NCBI GenBank assembly: GCA_945285915.1
Contig: CALYQL010000014.1
Location: 1 to 64,000 of the forward strand
Direction: 5' to 3'
Length of the DNA: 64,000 nt
DNA from: an uncultured Bartonella sp.
GTDB taxonomy: Bacteria > Pseudomonadota > Alphaproteobacteria > Rhizobiales > Rhizobiaceae
In this document: positions 1-9,622 of the stretch, piece after piece
Layout: the number at the start of each line of letters is the position of its first letter
Numbering within the stretch: position 1 is the stretch's first letter
The notes under the pieces: generated by a model
What the model was told of the DNA's origin: nothing
The model's input: the letters and a program-made list of their open reading frames with translations, nothing else
The model's database searches: none
Made by a program: the position numbers and the translations under genes

Positions 1-98
1 TCCCTGATTAGGCTCGTGGGCCTTTTCATATGGCGCCCACCTACGTTGTAGGTTCCCGGGATCAAAACCTTTCCATCGGTCGCCGCGGATCGCTCCAA
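1..98 (+). ncRNA. ssrS: probable 6S RNA, 3' part (5' end outside window)
   Basis: Non-coding stretch with several complementary segments (for example CCTAC/GTAGG near 41-54) and a GC-rich end near 82-92, lying directly before the 5-formyltetrahydrofolate cyclo-ligase gene. 6S RNA next to ygfA/fau is a widespread proteobacterial arrangement. 6S RNA binds the housekeeping RNA polymerase holoenzyme and damps transcription in stationary phase. The call rests on this synteny and on resemblance to the 3' half of alphaproteobacterial 6S RNAs as I remember them. The 5' half and exact ends cannot be seen, so the 3' boundary is approximate. The AT-rich stretch from about 100 to 363 shows nothing else that I can support. 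Confidence 0.6.
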
Positions 99-363
99 TT
101 TAGTCGTGTGATATTAAGTTAAGACACCTTTGTTTCTTTAAAAAGGAAATGTACTTGAGTTTTATTATCTTCACATTTCGCATTCATAGGTTGCGAGTGT
201 ATTTTTCATTCTAGGGATGTGAAGTAATATCTTTTAAAACTGAAGAAATGTACATGATTGTAGTGATTTTAAATCAAACGATCACATTAAATTACTGTTT
301 TGCGCTGGTAACAAACAATATATCACATTGTAAAGTTCAAATTATTTCAATGAGTTTTGAGCA

Positions 364-945
364 GTGGCAATGACGGATAAAAAATCAATACGTTTAGAAG
401 CGCTTTCTCTCCGAGACAGTCTTACGCCGGCAGTCCGATCTCACATTGCCCAAAAAATAGTAGATTATATTGATGTTTTAGTAGCGCAAATTTCAGGAAA
501 TATAATTGCGGGATTTTGGCCGATTCGCTCTGAAATTGATCCGCGTCCACTCATGAATGCATTGAGAAATAAAGGCTATTCATTGGCCTTACCGGCGATA
601 ATGAATAAAGAAGAGATGATTTTCCGCACATTTAATGACGAAGCAGATCTTATTGAGATGGGATTAGGAACGCTTGGTCCATCAGCCAATTGTTCTGTAG
701 TTGAACCATCAGCTTTATTGGTGCCGCTTGCTGCTTTTGACAATTGCGGCAATAGGATTGGTTATGGAGCTGGATATTATGATCGGGTAGTACACAAAAT
801 GATTGCTCGTGGTAACAAACCTGATTTGATAGGTCTTGGCTTTGACTGTCAACAAGTTCAATCAATACCAGCAGAACCATACGATCAACCTTTAGCAATG
901 ATGTTAACGGAAAGTGGTTTGCGGAATTTTCAAAAATATGATTAG
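364..945 (+). CDS. fau: 5-formyltetrahydrofolate cyclo-ligase (5,10-methenyl-THF synthetase)
   Basis: ATP-dependent conversion of 5-formyl-THF to 5,10-methenyl-THF in cytosolic one-carbon metabolism. The 193-residue product has the usual family length. It shows the N-terminal basic region, the mid segment with FWPIRSEIDPRPL, and the C-terminal signature with GYGAGYYDR that binds nucleotide and folate. The start is GTG at 364; an ATG at 370 in the same frame is equally possible, and neither has a strong ribosome site. It follows the probable 6S RNA, matching the 6S-ygfA pairing, and is 8 bases ahead of the ymdB-like gene, so the two are probably co-transcribed. Confidence 0.93.
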   Translation: MAMTDKKSIRLEALSLRDSLTPAVRSHIAQKIVDYIDVLVAQISGNIIAGFWPIRSEIDPRPLMNALRNKGYSLALPAIMNKEEMIFRTFNDEADLIEMGLGTLGPSANCSVVEPSALLVPLAAFDNCGNRIGYGAGYYDRVVHKMIARGNKPDLIGLGFDCQQVQSIPAEPYDQPLAMMLTESGLRNFQKYD

Positions 946-953
946 AACAAAAT

Positions 954-1775
954 ATGAGATTTTTGTTTTTAGGCGATATTGTTGGTAAAACTGGACGCAC
1001 GGCGGTTTATGATAAGCTACCGGGTTTGATAGAAAATCTGCGTTTAGATTTTGTGGTCATCAATGGTGAAAATGCGGCATCTGGGTTTGGTATTACCGAG
1101 CGAATTTATAACGAAATATTAGATGCTGGCGCAGACGTTGTTACAACAGGAAACCATGCTTTTGATCAGAAGGAAACGCTCAATTATGCAAATCATTCTG
1201 ATCGTTTTCTAAGACCAGCTAATTTCCCACGTGGAACAGCTGGTAAGGGATCTGGAATATATATTGCTAAAAATGGCGCACGCGTACTTGTTGCAAATGT
1301 TATGGGACGTGTTTTTATGCATCCCGATCTTGATGACCCGTTTGAGGCCGCTGAGAAAATTGTTGGAGACTGTCCTTTAGGCGAACAAGCTGACGCTATA
1401 ATTTTTGATTTTCATGCAGAAGCGACTAGTGAAAAGCAATGCTTTGGTCATTTCTTGGACGGTCGTGCCAGTGTTGTCGTGGGAACGCATACCCATGTAC
1501 CTACTGCAGATGCTCATATTCTTAATGGTGGCACCGCATATATGTCTGATGCTGGTATGTGCGGTGATTATGATTCGTCACTTGGTATGGATAAGGAAGA
1601 ACCACTCAATCGTTTTGTGACAAAGGTACCACGTGGGCGATATGAACCAGCTCATGGGCCAGCCACAATATGCGGATTAGCGGTCGAGATTTCTGATCGA
1701 ACAGGCTTGGCTGAAAAGGTATCGCCGTTACGTCTTGGACCATTGTTGCAAGAAATTATGCCAGATTTTTGGTGA
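954..1775 (+). CDS. ymdB: YmdB/TIGR00282 family metallophosphoesterase
   Basis: A 273-residue calcineurin-like phosphoesterase of the YmdB family, whose studied members hydrolyse 2',3'-cyclic nucleotides. Metal ligands are visible in order: the N-terminal FLGDIVGKTGR, NGENAASGFGIT near residue 40, TGNHAFDQ near residue 65, DFHAEATSEK near residue 150 and VGTHTHVPTAD near residue 175. It lies 8 bases after the cyclo-ligase and about 130 bases before yebC, a common rhizobial gene order. The cellular role in alphaproteobacteria is not established. Confidence 0.9.
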   Translation: MRFLFLGDIVGKTGRTAVYDKLPGLIENLRLDFVVINGENAASGFGITERIYNEILDAGADVVTTGNHAFDQKETLNYANHSDRFLRPANFPRGTAGKGSGIYIAKNGARVLVANVMGRVFMHPDLDDPFEAAEKIVGDCPLGEQADAIIFDFHAEATSEKQCFGHFLDGRASVVVGTHTHVPTADAHILNGGTAYMSDAGMCGDYDSSLGMDKEEPLNRFVTKVPRGRYEPAHGPATICGLAVEISDRTGLAEKVSPLRLGPLLQEIMPDFW

Positions 1776-1906
1776 GTTTTAGCGCATCTCTTTACCTTTT
1801 AGCCAGTTTTCCGTATAAGACGTTCATTCTGATTTTTTTGAAATGCTTTCCGATAAGGGTATGCAGGTATGCGTTGCCGTTATCGAACAACCTCGAAAGG
1901 TGAGCC

Positions 1907-2656
1907 ATGGCAGGCCATTCACAATTTAAGAACATTATGCATCGTAAAGGTCGTCAAGATGCCGTCCGTTCAAAGATGTTTTCTAAACTTGCTCGCGAAA
2001 TTACTGTTGCTGCCAAGCAAGGAACACCTGATCCTGCAATGAATCCACGTTTAAGATTGGCTGTTCAAAATGCTAGAGCCCAGTCTATGCCTAAAGATAA
2101 TATCGAACGGGCTATCAAGAAAGCTTCAGGTGGGGATTCTGAGAACTATGAAGAAGTACGTTATGAAGGTTACGGCCCTGCAGGTGTGGCCGTTATTGTT
2201 GAAGCTTTGACCGATAATAGAAACCGTACTGCTTCAAATGTTCGTGCTGCATTTACAAAATCTGGTGGTGCTTTAGGTGAAACTGGTTCTGTAGGCTTTA
2301 TGTTCAACCGCGTTGGTGAAATCGTCTATAAGTTAGAAGTTGGTGACGCTGACAAAGTAATGGAAGCAGCTATTGAAGCTGGTGCTGATGATGTCCAGTC
2401 TGATGATGAGGAACATGTCATTATCTGTGCTTTTGAAAATATTGGTGAAGTTTCAAAGGCATTGGAAGCATCTTTGGGCGAAGCCGAATCAGTTAAAACT
2501 GTTTGGAAGCCAACGACTGGTACACCAGTTGATCAGGAAAAAGCAGAATCTGTTTTGCGGTTGATTTCAACGCTTGAAGACGATGATGATGTACAGAACG
2601 TTTACGCAAACTTGGAAGTAAGCGATGAAGTTCTAGCAAAGTTATCAAACGAATAG
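1907..2656 (+). CDS. YebC/PmpR family protein
   Basis: A 249-residue member of the YebC family, described as DNA-binding regulators and, in recent work on some members, as ribosome-associated factors easing translation of difficult peptides. The N-terminal [18 protein letters not shown] and the central KASGG...[10 protein letters not shown] signature are textbook, and length is normal. The ATG at 1907 is preceded by AGGTGAG. A strong terminator follows at 2688, so this gene ends its unit. In many bacteria yebC lies near ruvCAB; here ruvCAB is about 9 kb away. Confidence 0.93.
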   Translation: MAGHSQFKNIMHRKGRQDAVRSKMFSKLAREITVAAKQGTPDPAMNPRLRLAVQNARAQSMPKDNIERAIKKASGGDSENYEEVRYEGYGPAGVAVIVEALTDNRNRTASNVRAAFTKSGGALGETGSVGFMFNRVGEIVYKLEVGDADKVMEAAIEAGADDVQSDDEEHVIICAFENIGEVSKALEASLGEAESVKTVWKPTTGTPVDQEKAESVLRLISTLEDDDDVQNVYANLEVSDEVLAKLSNE

Positions 2657-2687
2657 ATTTGATATCTTTCTGTAATTTCAATGTTTT

Positions 2688-2717
2688 AAAGCCGGTTCTT
2701 ATGGAGCCGGCTTTTTT
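2688..2717 (+). terminator. rho-independent terminator after yebC
   Basis: Stem AGCCGG / CCGGCT with a short loop, followed by TTTTTT, about 30 bases past the yebC stop codon. Confidence 0.88.
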
Positions 2718-2840
2718 AGTGTCATTTATTTTTTGTTTTAATCAAGGGAAATAAAAGACTGAAGCTAACTTTTATGGACATTCAGCACCATGAACTGCTT
2801 AATTAAGCATCTCAAATTATTATTCTTGGTACGTGATATA

Positions 2841-2866
2841 AAAAACCCGCCCAAAGGCGGGTTTTA
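2841..2866 (-). terminator. terminator for rpmE
   Basis: AAAACCCGCC / GGCGGGTTTT stem with a four-base loop. On the minus strand it sits just past the rpmE stop codon and ends in a T run. The nearly symmetrical A and T flanks mean it could also stop readthrough from yebC. Confidence 0.85.
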
Positions 2867-2885
2867 AACTAAATTTTGAATAATT

Positions 2886-3107
2886 TTATAAGCCGAGATT
2901 ACCAAAGCGGTTTTTGAATTTGGATACACGACCACCACGGTCAACAAGAGTCTGAGATCCGCCAGTCCATGCTGGATGTGTCGTTGGATCGATATCAAGA
3001 TTCATTGTATCACCTTCTTTACCCCATGTTGAACGGGTAAAGTATTCGGTACCATCTGTCATCACAACCTTAATAGTGTGGTAATCTGGATGAATATCAG
3101 CTTTCAT
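2886..3107 (-). CDS. rpmE: 50S ribosomal protein L31
   Basis: A 73-residue large-subunit ribosomal protein with the L31 opening [10 protein letters not shown] and the C-terminal SKFKNRFG motif. There is no cysteine in the product, so this is a zinc-independent form. The alphaproteobacterial insert ([19 protein letters not shown]) is present. AGGAAG lies upstream of the ATG on the minus strand. It is transcribed divergently from the ABC exporter gene across 138 bases and ends in a strong terminator, so it is a single-gene unit. Confidence 0.97.
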   Translation of the reverse strand: MKADIHPDYHTIKVVMTDGTEYFTRSTWGKEGDTMNLDIDPTTHPAWTGGSQTLVDRGGRVSKFKNRFGNLGL

Positions 3108-3245
3108 AACGCAAACTTCCTGCTTTTAACTGTAACGAACGGCTATTTAATGCATTTTCATGATGCGATCCGTTCATCTATTTGATAAACAAAGCCCGGT
3201 ATTAGCCGGAATTCGACAAAAATCTGGCTTTGCCTATACATCAGC

Positions 3246-5069
3246 ATGAACAATAGTACAAGGGTGCAATCGAATATGGATAAGCATAGCGGTACGGAAA
3301 ATGTCAGAAAAATGCCATCTGAACAACCGAAACGCAATTTACGTCCTTTATCAGCGTTACAACCATATATTTTTCGGTATAAAAAATTGGCATTAGCAGC
3401 AGCTATATCACTCATTGTTGCTGCTCTGGTGATGTTGGCACTACCCATTGCTATTCGTCGTATGCTTGATCATGGTTTTACCGCCAGTGATGGCGCAATG
3501 ATCAATTCCTATTTCGGCGTATTATTTCTTCTTGCAGGAATTTTAGCGGCTGCTTCGGCAGGGCGTTATTATTCGGTGATTACTCTTGGCGAGCATGTTG
3601 TTGCAGATCTTCGACGTGATGTATTTGCTCATATTATTAGTTTATCGCCAGAGTTTTTTGATAAATCACGGTCAGGTGAAATTATTTCACGCTTATCTGC
3701 TGATACAACGCAGGTTAAATCAGCTGTTGGTGCGACTGCATCTGTTGCTTTGCGTAATATCATAATGGCTGTAGGTGCTGTCATTATGATGATAGTTACC
3801 AGCCCGAAGCTATCGGCAATGGTTCTTGTCGCTATTCCTATTGTTGTTATACCGCTTATTGTATTTGGTCGTAAGGTTCGTGCACGTACCCGCAAAGCCC
3901 AGGATCGTCTTGCTGACGCAACAGCATTAGCTTCTGAACAGGTTGGTGCAATTCGAACAATACAAGCGTTTACAGCTGAGAAAATTGTTAATGATCGCTT
4001 TTCACGATTAATAGAACGTGCATTTCAATCGGCCAGAGGATCTATTTTATCGCGTGCGGGATTGACAGCTTTTGCGATATTTCTCGTTTTCGGTAGTGTT
4101 GTTGCTGTTTTGTGGATTGGTTCCAACGATGTTTTAGACAAAACCATGACAGCAGGCACATTAGGACAATTTGTTCTTTACGCTGTTTTTGGTGCAAGTG
4201 CTTTTGGCCAATTATCTGAAGTTGGTGCAGAATTAGCGCAGGCTGCTGGTGCTGCTGAAAGGTTGGCAGAACTTCTCTTGGAAAAAACAACCATTAGTGT
4301 TCCTGCTTTACCAAAGAATATGCCAATCCCTGCAAAAGGGGCTGTTGCTTTTAATCACATTGATTTCGCATACCCTACACGTCTGTCACAACCAGTCTTG
4401 CATGATCTAAGTTTTACTGTAAATCCTGGAGAGACAGTCGCGTTTGTAGGGCCATCGGGCGCTGGTAAAAGCACAATATTTTCTCTTTTATTGCGGTTTT
4501 ATGATCCTCAAAAAGGAACAATCTGTTTTGATGGTCTTCCGGTTTCACAGGTTGATCTCCATGAATTGCGTTCTCGTATAGCGTATGTGCCTCAAGATGT
4601 AGCTATTTTTGATGGCTCGTTACGAGATAACATTGCTTTTGGAAACACGAATGTTGAGGATGCCAATATTGAAGCCGCCGCGCAGGCAGCTCATGCATTG
4701 GATTTCATTCATGCTTTAAAAGATGGCTTTGATACTCAAGTTGGTGAACGCGGTGTAACACTATCCGGTGGGCAGAAGCAGCGTGTCGCTATTGCACGGG
4801 CAATTTTACGCGATGCGCCTCTCTTACTTCTTGATGAAGCAACATCTGCACTTGATGCGGAAAGTGAAATGCTCGTTCAAAAAGCGCTCGAACGTTTAAT
4901 GGAAAATCGTACAACATTAGTTATTGCGCATAGACTGGCAACAGTTTTGAAGGCTGATCGCATCATTGTTCTGGATAAAGGGATGATAGCAGAAGAAGGG
5001 ACACATGATGAACTTGTGGCCCGAGATGGATTATATGCGCGTCTCGCTAAATTGCAGTTTTCGAATTAA
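3246..5069 (+). CDS. ABC exporter, fused permease and ATPase (MsbA-related)
   Basis: A 607-residue half-transporter with permease fused to nucleotide-binding domain. Six membrane spans occupy roughly residues 45-330. The ATPase domain has Walker A GPSGAGKST (about 405), signature LSGGQKQR (about 505) and Walker B LLLLDEATSALD, then a switch histidine in VIAHRL. It should act as a homodimer exporting a hydrophobic substrate through the inner membrane; lipid A or another lipid is typical of MsbA relatives but is not shown here. The start may be ATG 3246 or ATG 3276; neither has a clear ribosome site. The next gene follows after 8 bases. Confidence 0.9.
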   Translation: MNNSTRVQSNMDKHSGTENVRKMPSEQPKRNLRPLSALQPYIFRYKKLALAAAISLIVAALVMLALPIAIRRMLDHGFTASDGAMINSYFGVLFLLAGILAAASAGRYYSVITLGEHVVADLRRDVFAHIISLSPEFFDKSRSGEIISRLSADTTQVKSAVGATASVALRNIIMAVGAVIMMIVTSPKLSAMVLVAIPIVVIPLIVFGRKVRARTRKAQDRLADATALASEQVGAIRTIQAFTAEKIVNDRFSRLIERAFQSARGSILSRAGLTAFAIFLVFGSVVAVLWIGSNDVLDKTMTAGTLGQFVLYAVFGASAFGQLSEVGAELAQAAGAAERLAELLLEKTTISVPALPKNMPIPAKGAVAFNHIDFAYPTRLSQPVLHDLSFTVNPGETVAFVGPSGAGKSTIFSLLLRFYDPQKGTICFDGLPVSQVDLHELRSRIAYVPQDVAIFDGSLRDNIAFGNTNVEDANIEAAAQAAHALDFIHALKDGFDTQVGERGVTLSGGQKQRVAIARAILRDAPLLLLDEATSALDAESEMLVQKALERLMENRTTLVIAHRLATVLKADRIIVLDKGMIAEEGTHDELVARDGLYARLAKLQFSN

Positions 5070-5077
5070 ACATTTGA

Positions 5078-6415
5078 ATGGATAAATTTAAAATGGCTCG
5101 TATACATCAAGTGCCGCGTATAGACGGCGCATCTGGATGGTATGAAACGGCACCGGATCACGATGCCAAACTTGGTAATCCACTAATCGGCGAAAAAGAA
5201 TTTGATTTTGTAATTATTGGCGCCGGATTTATAGGGTTATCATTGGCGCATAGATTAGCTGAACGCCTACCAGATGTAACAATTGCAATATTAGATGCTT
5301 TAAAGGTTGGCCAAGGCACATCTGGTCGTAACGCTGGTTTTATTATCGATGTACCACATAATGTCGATGGTGGTAAAACCGAACCGGAGCATGATCGAAA
5401 ATTATTCAAATTAAACAATTTTGCAATTCAACATTTGTCAGACTTTAAAGATAGATTTGGCATATTATGTGATTGGCACAATGCTGGCAAATATATGGCA
5501 GCGCATGAAACGACAAATCTCAAAGGGCTTGATCATTTTGTAAAACAACTCACTGCAGATGGGTTTGAATATGAGGATATTTGTGGAGAGACGTTAAATA
5601 AAAGACTAGGAACGTCTTATTACCAACGGGCTATTTATACGAAGGGCAATGTCTTAGTTAATCCCGCTGCTTTGATACGCGGAATTGCGAAAGCTCTTCC
5701 TCCATCCGTTTCGCTCTATGAAAATAGTGCAGTCACAGAGATCAATTATGGCTCTAGACATACAATCAAAACTTCTAACGGCGTTATAAAAGCTAAGTTT
5801 GTCATTCAGGCAGGCAATATATTTAATAGTGAATTTGGATATTTGAAAAATCGTTTGGCGCCTGTTTATACATATGCCAGCCTCACTAAGCCGTTGAGTG
5901 AGAAAGAGGTACAACAATATTTTTCTGATGTCGTCCCTTGGGGAATCACATCGGCTCATCCAGCAGGTACTACGGTGCGTTATACGGCTGATAAACGGAT
6001 ATTTATTCGCAATATATTGCGTTTTGCTCCATCATTGACAACAAACGAGATGGATTTAAAATTAGCATTCAATCAACACCGCAAGTCTTTTGAAAACCGG
6101 TTTCCGCAGCTTTCCCATATTGAATTTAACTATACTTGGGGTGGAATGATCGCAGTTACTCTTAATCAGAATTCTGTTTTTAAACAACCAGCTGACAATA
6201 TTTTTATATTGAACGGTTGTAATGGTGTTGGTCTCGCTAAGGGAACTTATCTTGGATATTACGCGGCAGACTGTATCTGCGGCGATGATAATGAAAATAT
6301 TCGTTTTATTAAAGAAAATAGCCATCCTAGCTTTATCGTTCCTGATCCTATTCGGTCAATGGTTGCGCGATATAGATTAAGGAAAGAACAGCAAATTGCA
6401 GGTGGGGATATCTAG
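5078..6415 (+). CDS. FAD-dependent oxidoreductase of the DAO family
   Basis: A 445-residue flavoprotein. After a leader of about 45 residues comes the FAD-binding dinucleotide fold VIIGAGFIGLSLAHRLAE, then GQGTSGRNAGF, a second family hallmark. The C-terminal WGGMIAVT...NGCNGVGLAKGT closes the FAD site. Relatives oxidise amines or amino acids such as gamma-glutamylputrescine, glycine or D-amino acids; the substrate here is unknown. The start may be ATG 5078 or ATG 5093. It lies 8 bases after the exporter gene and may be read through from it, but there are no puu or amino-acid catabolism neighbours to fix the substrate. Confidence 0.8.
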   Translation: MDKFKMARIHQVPRIDGASGWYETAPDHDAKLGNPLIGEKEFDFVIIGAGFIGLSLAHRLAERLPDVTIAILDALKVGQGTSGRNAGFIIDVPHNVDGGKTEPEHDRKLFKLNNFAIQHLSDFKDRFGILCDWHNAGKYMAAHETTNLKGLDHFVKQLTADGFEYEDICGETLNKRLGTSYYQRAIYTKGNVLVNPAALIRGIAKALPPSVSLYENSAVTEINYGSRHTIKTSNGVIKAKFVIQAGNIFNSEFGYLKNRLAPVYTYASLTKPLSEKEVQQYFSDVVPWGITSAHPAGTTVRYTADKRIFIRNILRFAPSLTTNEMDLKLAFNQHRKSFENRFPQLSHIEFNYTWGGMIAVTLNQNSVFKQPADNIFILNGCNGVGLAKGTYLGYYAADCICGDDNENIRFIKENSHPSFIVPDPIRSMVARYRLRKEQQIAGGDI

Positions 6416-6427
6416 TTACAATGTATT

Positions 6428-6460
6428 AAGCTTTCCGAATGATTAATCCGGAAAGCTTTC
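6428..6460. terminator. bidirectional terminator between convergent genes
   Basis: AAGCTTTCC / GGAAAGCTT inverted repeat separated by 13 bases, lying between the converging oxidoreductase and suhB genes. T runs are short on both sides, so strength is uncertain. Confidence 0.6.
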
Positions 6461-6502
6461 ATATTCATTGTTCTTGACTAATATTGAAGAGGTTAATTTG
6501 CC

Positions 6503-7294
6503 TTAAATGGGTTTTTTAACCGTCTTCATCAATGCGCCGTGAACAAACTCATTACCTGCTATGATATTTTTCTTTGCGAAAATATCCTGTCCGCCATCTT
6601 TATCAGAAACAAAACCACCGGCTTCACGTACCATCAGTAGTCCAGCGGCCATATCCCAAGGTTGCAGATTATCTTCCCAGAAACCATCGAGACGACCAGC
6701 GGCAACGTAAGCGAGGTCTATAGCGGCTGCACCCATACGTCTAATGCCTGCAACTTCAGCCATTACATTGCGTAATTCAACAAGGTATTGTCCATGATGT
6801 CCACGCCCTAGATGTGGTATACCTGTACCGATTACACAATCTTCAAGCTTGCGCCGGTTGGCTACGCGCATGCGTCGGTCGTTTAGAAATACACCGCCGC
6901 CGCGTTCAGCCGTGAACAATTCATCAAGGGCAGGGTTATAGATCACGCCCGCAACGATTTGTCCTTGCCTCTCCATTGCGATGGAAACACCAAAAAAAGG
7001 TATGCCATGGAGAAAATTGGTTGTCCCATCAAGTGGGTCGACAATAAAACGGTGTTGAGTATCGCTACCGATAATCTCGCCAGATTCTTCCATGAGAAAG
7101 CCGTAATCAGGGCGAGCTTTCATCAGTTCATTCTTGACAATATCTTCGGCTTTACGATCAGCCTGACTGACATAGTCAGCAGGCCCCTTCAAAGAAACTT
7201 GCAGATTTTGTACTTCACCATAATCACGGGCAAGGGAACGGCCAGCTTTCATAGCCGCTTGCACCATGACATTCATTATCGCAGAACGCGCCAT
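6503..7294 (-). CDS. suhB: inositol-1-monophosphatase family protein (SuhB)
   Basis: A 263-residue magnesium-dependent, lithium-sensitive type phosphatase. Metal-site motifs are visible: EESGE near residue 70, DPLDGTTNFLHG near residue 87 and WDMAAG near residue 215. Family members hydrolyse inositol monophosphate and related sugar phosphates; E. coli SuhB also affects rRNA transcription. The gene starts 12 bases after efp on the same strand, so the two are probably one transcript, an order seen in other rhizobia. Confidence 0.93.
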   Translation of the reverse strand: MARSAIMNVMVQAAMKAGRSLARDYGEVQNLQVSLKGPADYVSQADRKAEDIVKNELMKARPDYGFLMEESGEIIGSDTQHRFIVDPLDGTTNFLHGIPFFGVSIAMERQGQIVAGVIYNPALDELFTAERGGGVFLNDRRMRVANRRKLEDCVIGTGIPHLGRGHHGQYLVELRNVMAEVAGIRRMGAAAIDLAYVAAGRLDGFWEDNLQPWDMAAGLLMVREAGGFVSDKDGGQDIFAKKNIIAGNEFVHGALMKTVKKPI

Positions 7295-7306
7295 TAACTT
7301 AACCTT

Positions 7307-7870
7307 TTAATCTGCACGACGCAGATAAATGAGTTCATTTGTGTCAACCACAACCCGTTCACCTGAAGAAATAAACGGCGGAACGAGTATGCGGATACCA
7401 TTTTCTAAAACAGCAGGTTTATAGGAGGATGCTGCTGTTTGTCCTTTAACAACTGGATCGGCTTCAGTTATTGTTAGCGTTACCTGATCCGGTAGATCTA
7501 TACCAATTGGCTTTTCTTCATAAAGTTCAACTGTTACAGTCATACCATCTTGCAGAAAAGCAGCACGTTCACCAACAAAATCTTTTTGCAGCTCGAGTTG
7601 TGCAAACGTTTCTGAATCCATGAAAACCAGTGTATCACCTTGTTCATATAAGAACGTGTAGTCTTTTTGTTCAAGTCTGACTTTTTCAACTGTTTCGGCT
7701 GCACGGAAGCGTTCGTTAAGTTTGGTGCCATCAAGAAGGTTTTTCAGTTCAACCTGGTTGAAGGCGCCACCTTTTCCAGGCTTAACAGCATTGCATTTAA
7801 CAGCTACCCAAAGGCTACCGTTGTGTTCGATAACATTACCCGGGCGGATTTCATTACCATTAATCTTCAT
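7307..7870 (-). CDS. efp: elongation factor P
   Basis: A 187-residue, three-domain translation factor that relieves ribosome stalling at consecutive prolines. The modification loop KPGKGGAF places the modifiable lysine at residue 33, equivalent to Lys34 of E. coli. The C-terminal family signature lies near residues 150-170. It is followed by suhB in the same direction. No lysine-modifying enzyme (EpmA or EpmB) lies in this window; the GluQ-like gene at 44675 is a different tRNA-synthetase paralogue. Confidence 0.96.
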   Translation of the reverse strand: MKINGNEIRPGNVIEHNGSLWVAVKCNAVKPGKGGAFNQVELKNLLDGTKLNERFRAAETVEKVRLEQKDYTFLYEQGDTLVFMDSETFAQLELQKDFVGERAAFLQDGMTVTVELYEEKPIGIDLPDQVTLTITEADPVVKGQTAASSYKPAVLENGIRILVPPFISSGERVVVDTNELIYLRRAD

Positions 7871-7979
7871 ATTTTTGGTCCAATATTTGATTATTTCTGG
7901 ATAAGGACATCGGCAGGACGTCCTGCATTAGCGTTTCAAGACCATAAAAATCGTCCGGAAGCAAGGGGATACGTAAAAT

Positions 7980-8966
7980 TTAAAGTGTTGGTATGAGTTG
8001 AGCAGCCTTTTTACGTGCCTCATTCAATTGTTCGTCAGACATACCTTCCAACATCGATTCTAGATCTGGAGCTTCCATGTTTGCTTGTTTGGCAACCATA
8101 TACCATGCTGCGGCCATTACTGTATCGCCATCTGTTCCGATACCATCTCGATAAAGTCTTGCCAAATTAATCTGTGCTGGAGCAATCATTTTACTGGCAT
8201 CAAACCGTAAAAGGTTGAATGCTCCTTGATAGTCTCGAGGTCCACCTCTTCCTTCTATCATCCATTTAGCAAGCATAATTTGCGCTGGTACATGGTCTTT
8301 TGCCGATGCTGCTTCTAATAATTTTCTCGCACTATTATCATCTTTGGGACGTTTTGGTGTTCCATGTGCTAATATTTGGCTAGCTGCAAATGCAGCGTCC
8401 GGATCGCCCAATGCTGCGCCTTTTAAGAAATAGGCCAATCCAATTTCCAAAGCATCATCGCCGCGTGTTTTGTTCATAACAAGTTGGCCATAGTAAAAGA
8501 ATGCCTCGGGCACTTTGGCCTCCATGGCTTTCCTCACATATTCTTCGCCTTCCGCTTGATCTTTTTTGACATAGTTACCGTTAAAAACCATAAGACCATA
8601 CCGTAACTCGGCTTGTGGGTCGCCTTGTTTTGCGGCGCGTCCAAACCACAATGCAGCTCTGGCACCATCAAGTGTTACAGCATAACCTTCTGTATACATA
8701 CGCCCAAGCAAAGTTTGTGCTGTAGGATCACCACTTTCAGCTCTTTTTAAAGCCTCAAGAAATGCCGTCATGTAGTTACCAGCATTATAATTATCATATG
8801 CGCTGTCATAGTCACCAGGCTTCAGGAAATCATTCTTGCCATCTTGTTGTGTTGTTGTTGGTTTTGAACTTCTTTCAGAAACTTTTGGGGAAACATCATT
8901 TGCAGCATAAGTTGATAACGGAATAAACATAGAAAAAGATAAGGCGATACTTGCAATGACTTTCAT
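7980..8966 (-). CDS. Sel1-like repeat protein, exported
   Basis: A 328-residue protein with an N-terminal signal peptide (about residues 1-21, cut near YAA) and several Sel1/TPR-like repeats of about 36 residues, for example LLGRMYTEGYAV...AALWFGRAAKQGDPQAELRYG and INLARLYRDGIGT...AAWYMVAKQ. Such solenoids usually bind proteins in the periplasm. Its start overlaps the end of the upstream thiE-like gene by 4 bases, so translation is coupled. Partner and function are unknown; the order thiE-like, Sel1, efp is one I recall from Brucella-type genomes. Confidence 0.85.
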   Translation of the reverse strand: MKVIASIALSFSMFIPLSTYAANDVSPKVSERSSKPTTTQQDGKNDFLKPGDYDSAYDNYNAGNYMTAFLEALKRAESGDPTAQTLLGRMYTEGYAVTLDGARAALWFGRAAKQGDPQAELRYGLMVFNGNYVKKDQAEGEEYVRKAMEAKVPEAFFYYGQLVMNKTRGDDALEIGLAYFLKGAALGDPDAAFAASQILAHGTPKRPKDDNSARKLLEAASAKDHVPAQIMLAKWMIEGRGGPRDYQGAFNLLRFDASKMIAPAQINLARLYRDGIGTDGDTVMAAAWYMVAKQANMEAPDLESMLEGMSDEQLNEARKKAAQLIPTL

Positions 8967-9622
8967 TCATGTCGCTCCATCTCAATACTATCATTTTCAT
9001 CTATGATATTAATGAGCTGATTGGTGATTTCTATAGGCGTCGACGAATTGAAAAGAACATCTTCAACAGAAATAAAATCAGCACCAGTATCCAATGTTTG
9101 TTTAAAAGTCTCTACGCTAGCACCGGCTTGAACTATCGCAGGGATTTCCATCACCTCGGCCCACCAAGTGCCGAGTAATATATTACGTGGGTGTGGTTCT
9201 GGCTTTTTATCTGCTCCTAATTTTCCAAACATTAGATAATCAGGTTCAAATTCACCACTAACCATTGCACTATGTTTATCACGAAGATTACCATAACCAA
9301 CACTCATCGAATCACGCCGTTTTCCAAGCGCCGTTTGTAAATCTTCAACTTTTCCTTCAAGATGAATACCATCAGCTTGAATGCGACCAGCAATACGACT
9401 GTCATTTGCAATCAGAAAAGCAATACCGTTGGATTGAATGGGTTCTATCAGACGTTCAGAAACTTTCTGCAAATTGGCTTCATCATTTTCCGAATCATAC
9501 ATAATGATACTGGCAAAATGACCAAGAATTAGTGCATCAACTAGCTGATTGTTATCTATTTCGCGGTGCGTATCGAGCGTCATAATCAGTTTTGGTTTAA
9601 TACGGTTTGTTTGTTCATTCAT
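8963..9622 (-). CDS. thiamine-phosphate synthase-like protein (divergent ThiE)
   Basis: A 219-residue TIM-barrel-type protein resembling ThiE, which joins the thiazole and pyrimidine halves of thiamine. Recognisable segments are NDSRIAGRIQADGIHLEG near residue 80 and PDYLMFGKLG near residue 128. The usual GxSxH..E motif has become SVGYGNLRDKHS, and the glycine-rich phosphate loop near the C-terminus is not obvious. The active site is therefore eroded and synthase activity is doubtful. No other thiamine gene and no TPP riboswitch are near. It is translationally coupled to the Sel1-repeat gene. Confidence 0.68.
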   Translation of the reverse strand: MNEQTNRIKPKLIMTLDTHREIDNNQLVDALILGHFASIIMYDSENDEANLQKVSERLIEPIQSNGIAFLIANDSRIAGRIQADGIHLEGKVEDLQTALGKRRDSMSVGYGNLRDKHSAMVSGEFEPDYLMFGKLGADKKPEPHPRNILLGTWWAEVMEIPAIVQAGASVETFKQTLDTGADFISVEDVLFNSSTPIEITNQLINIIDENDSIEMERHE

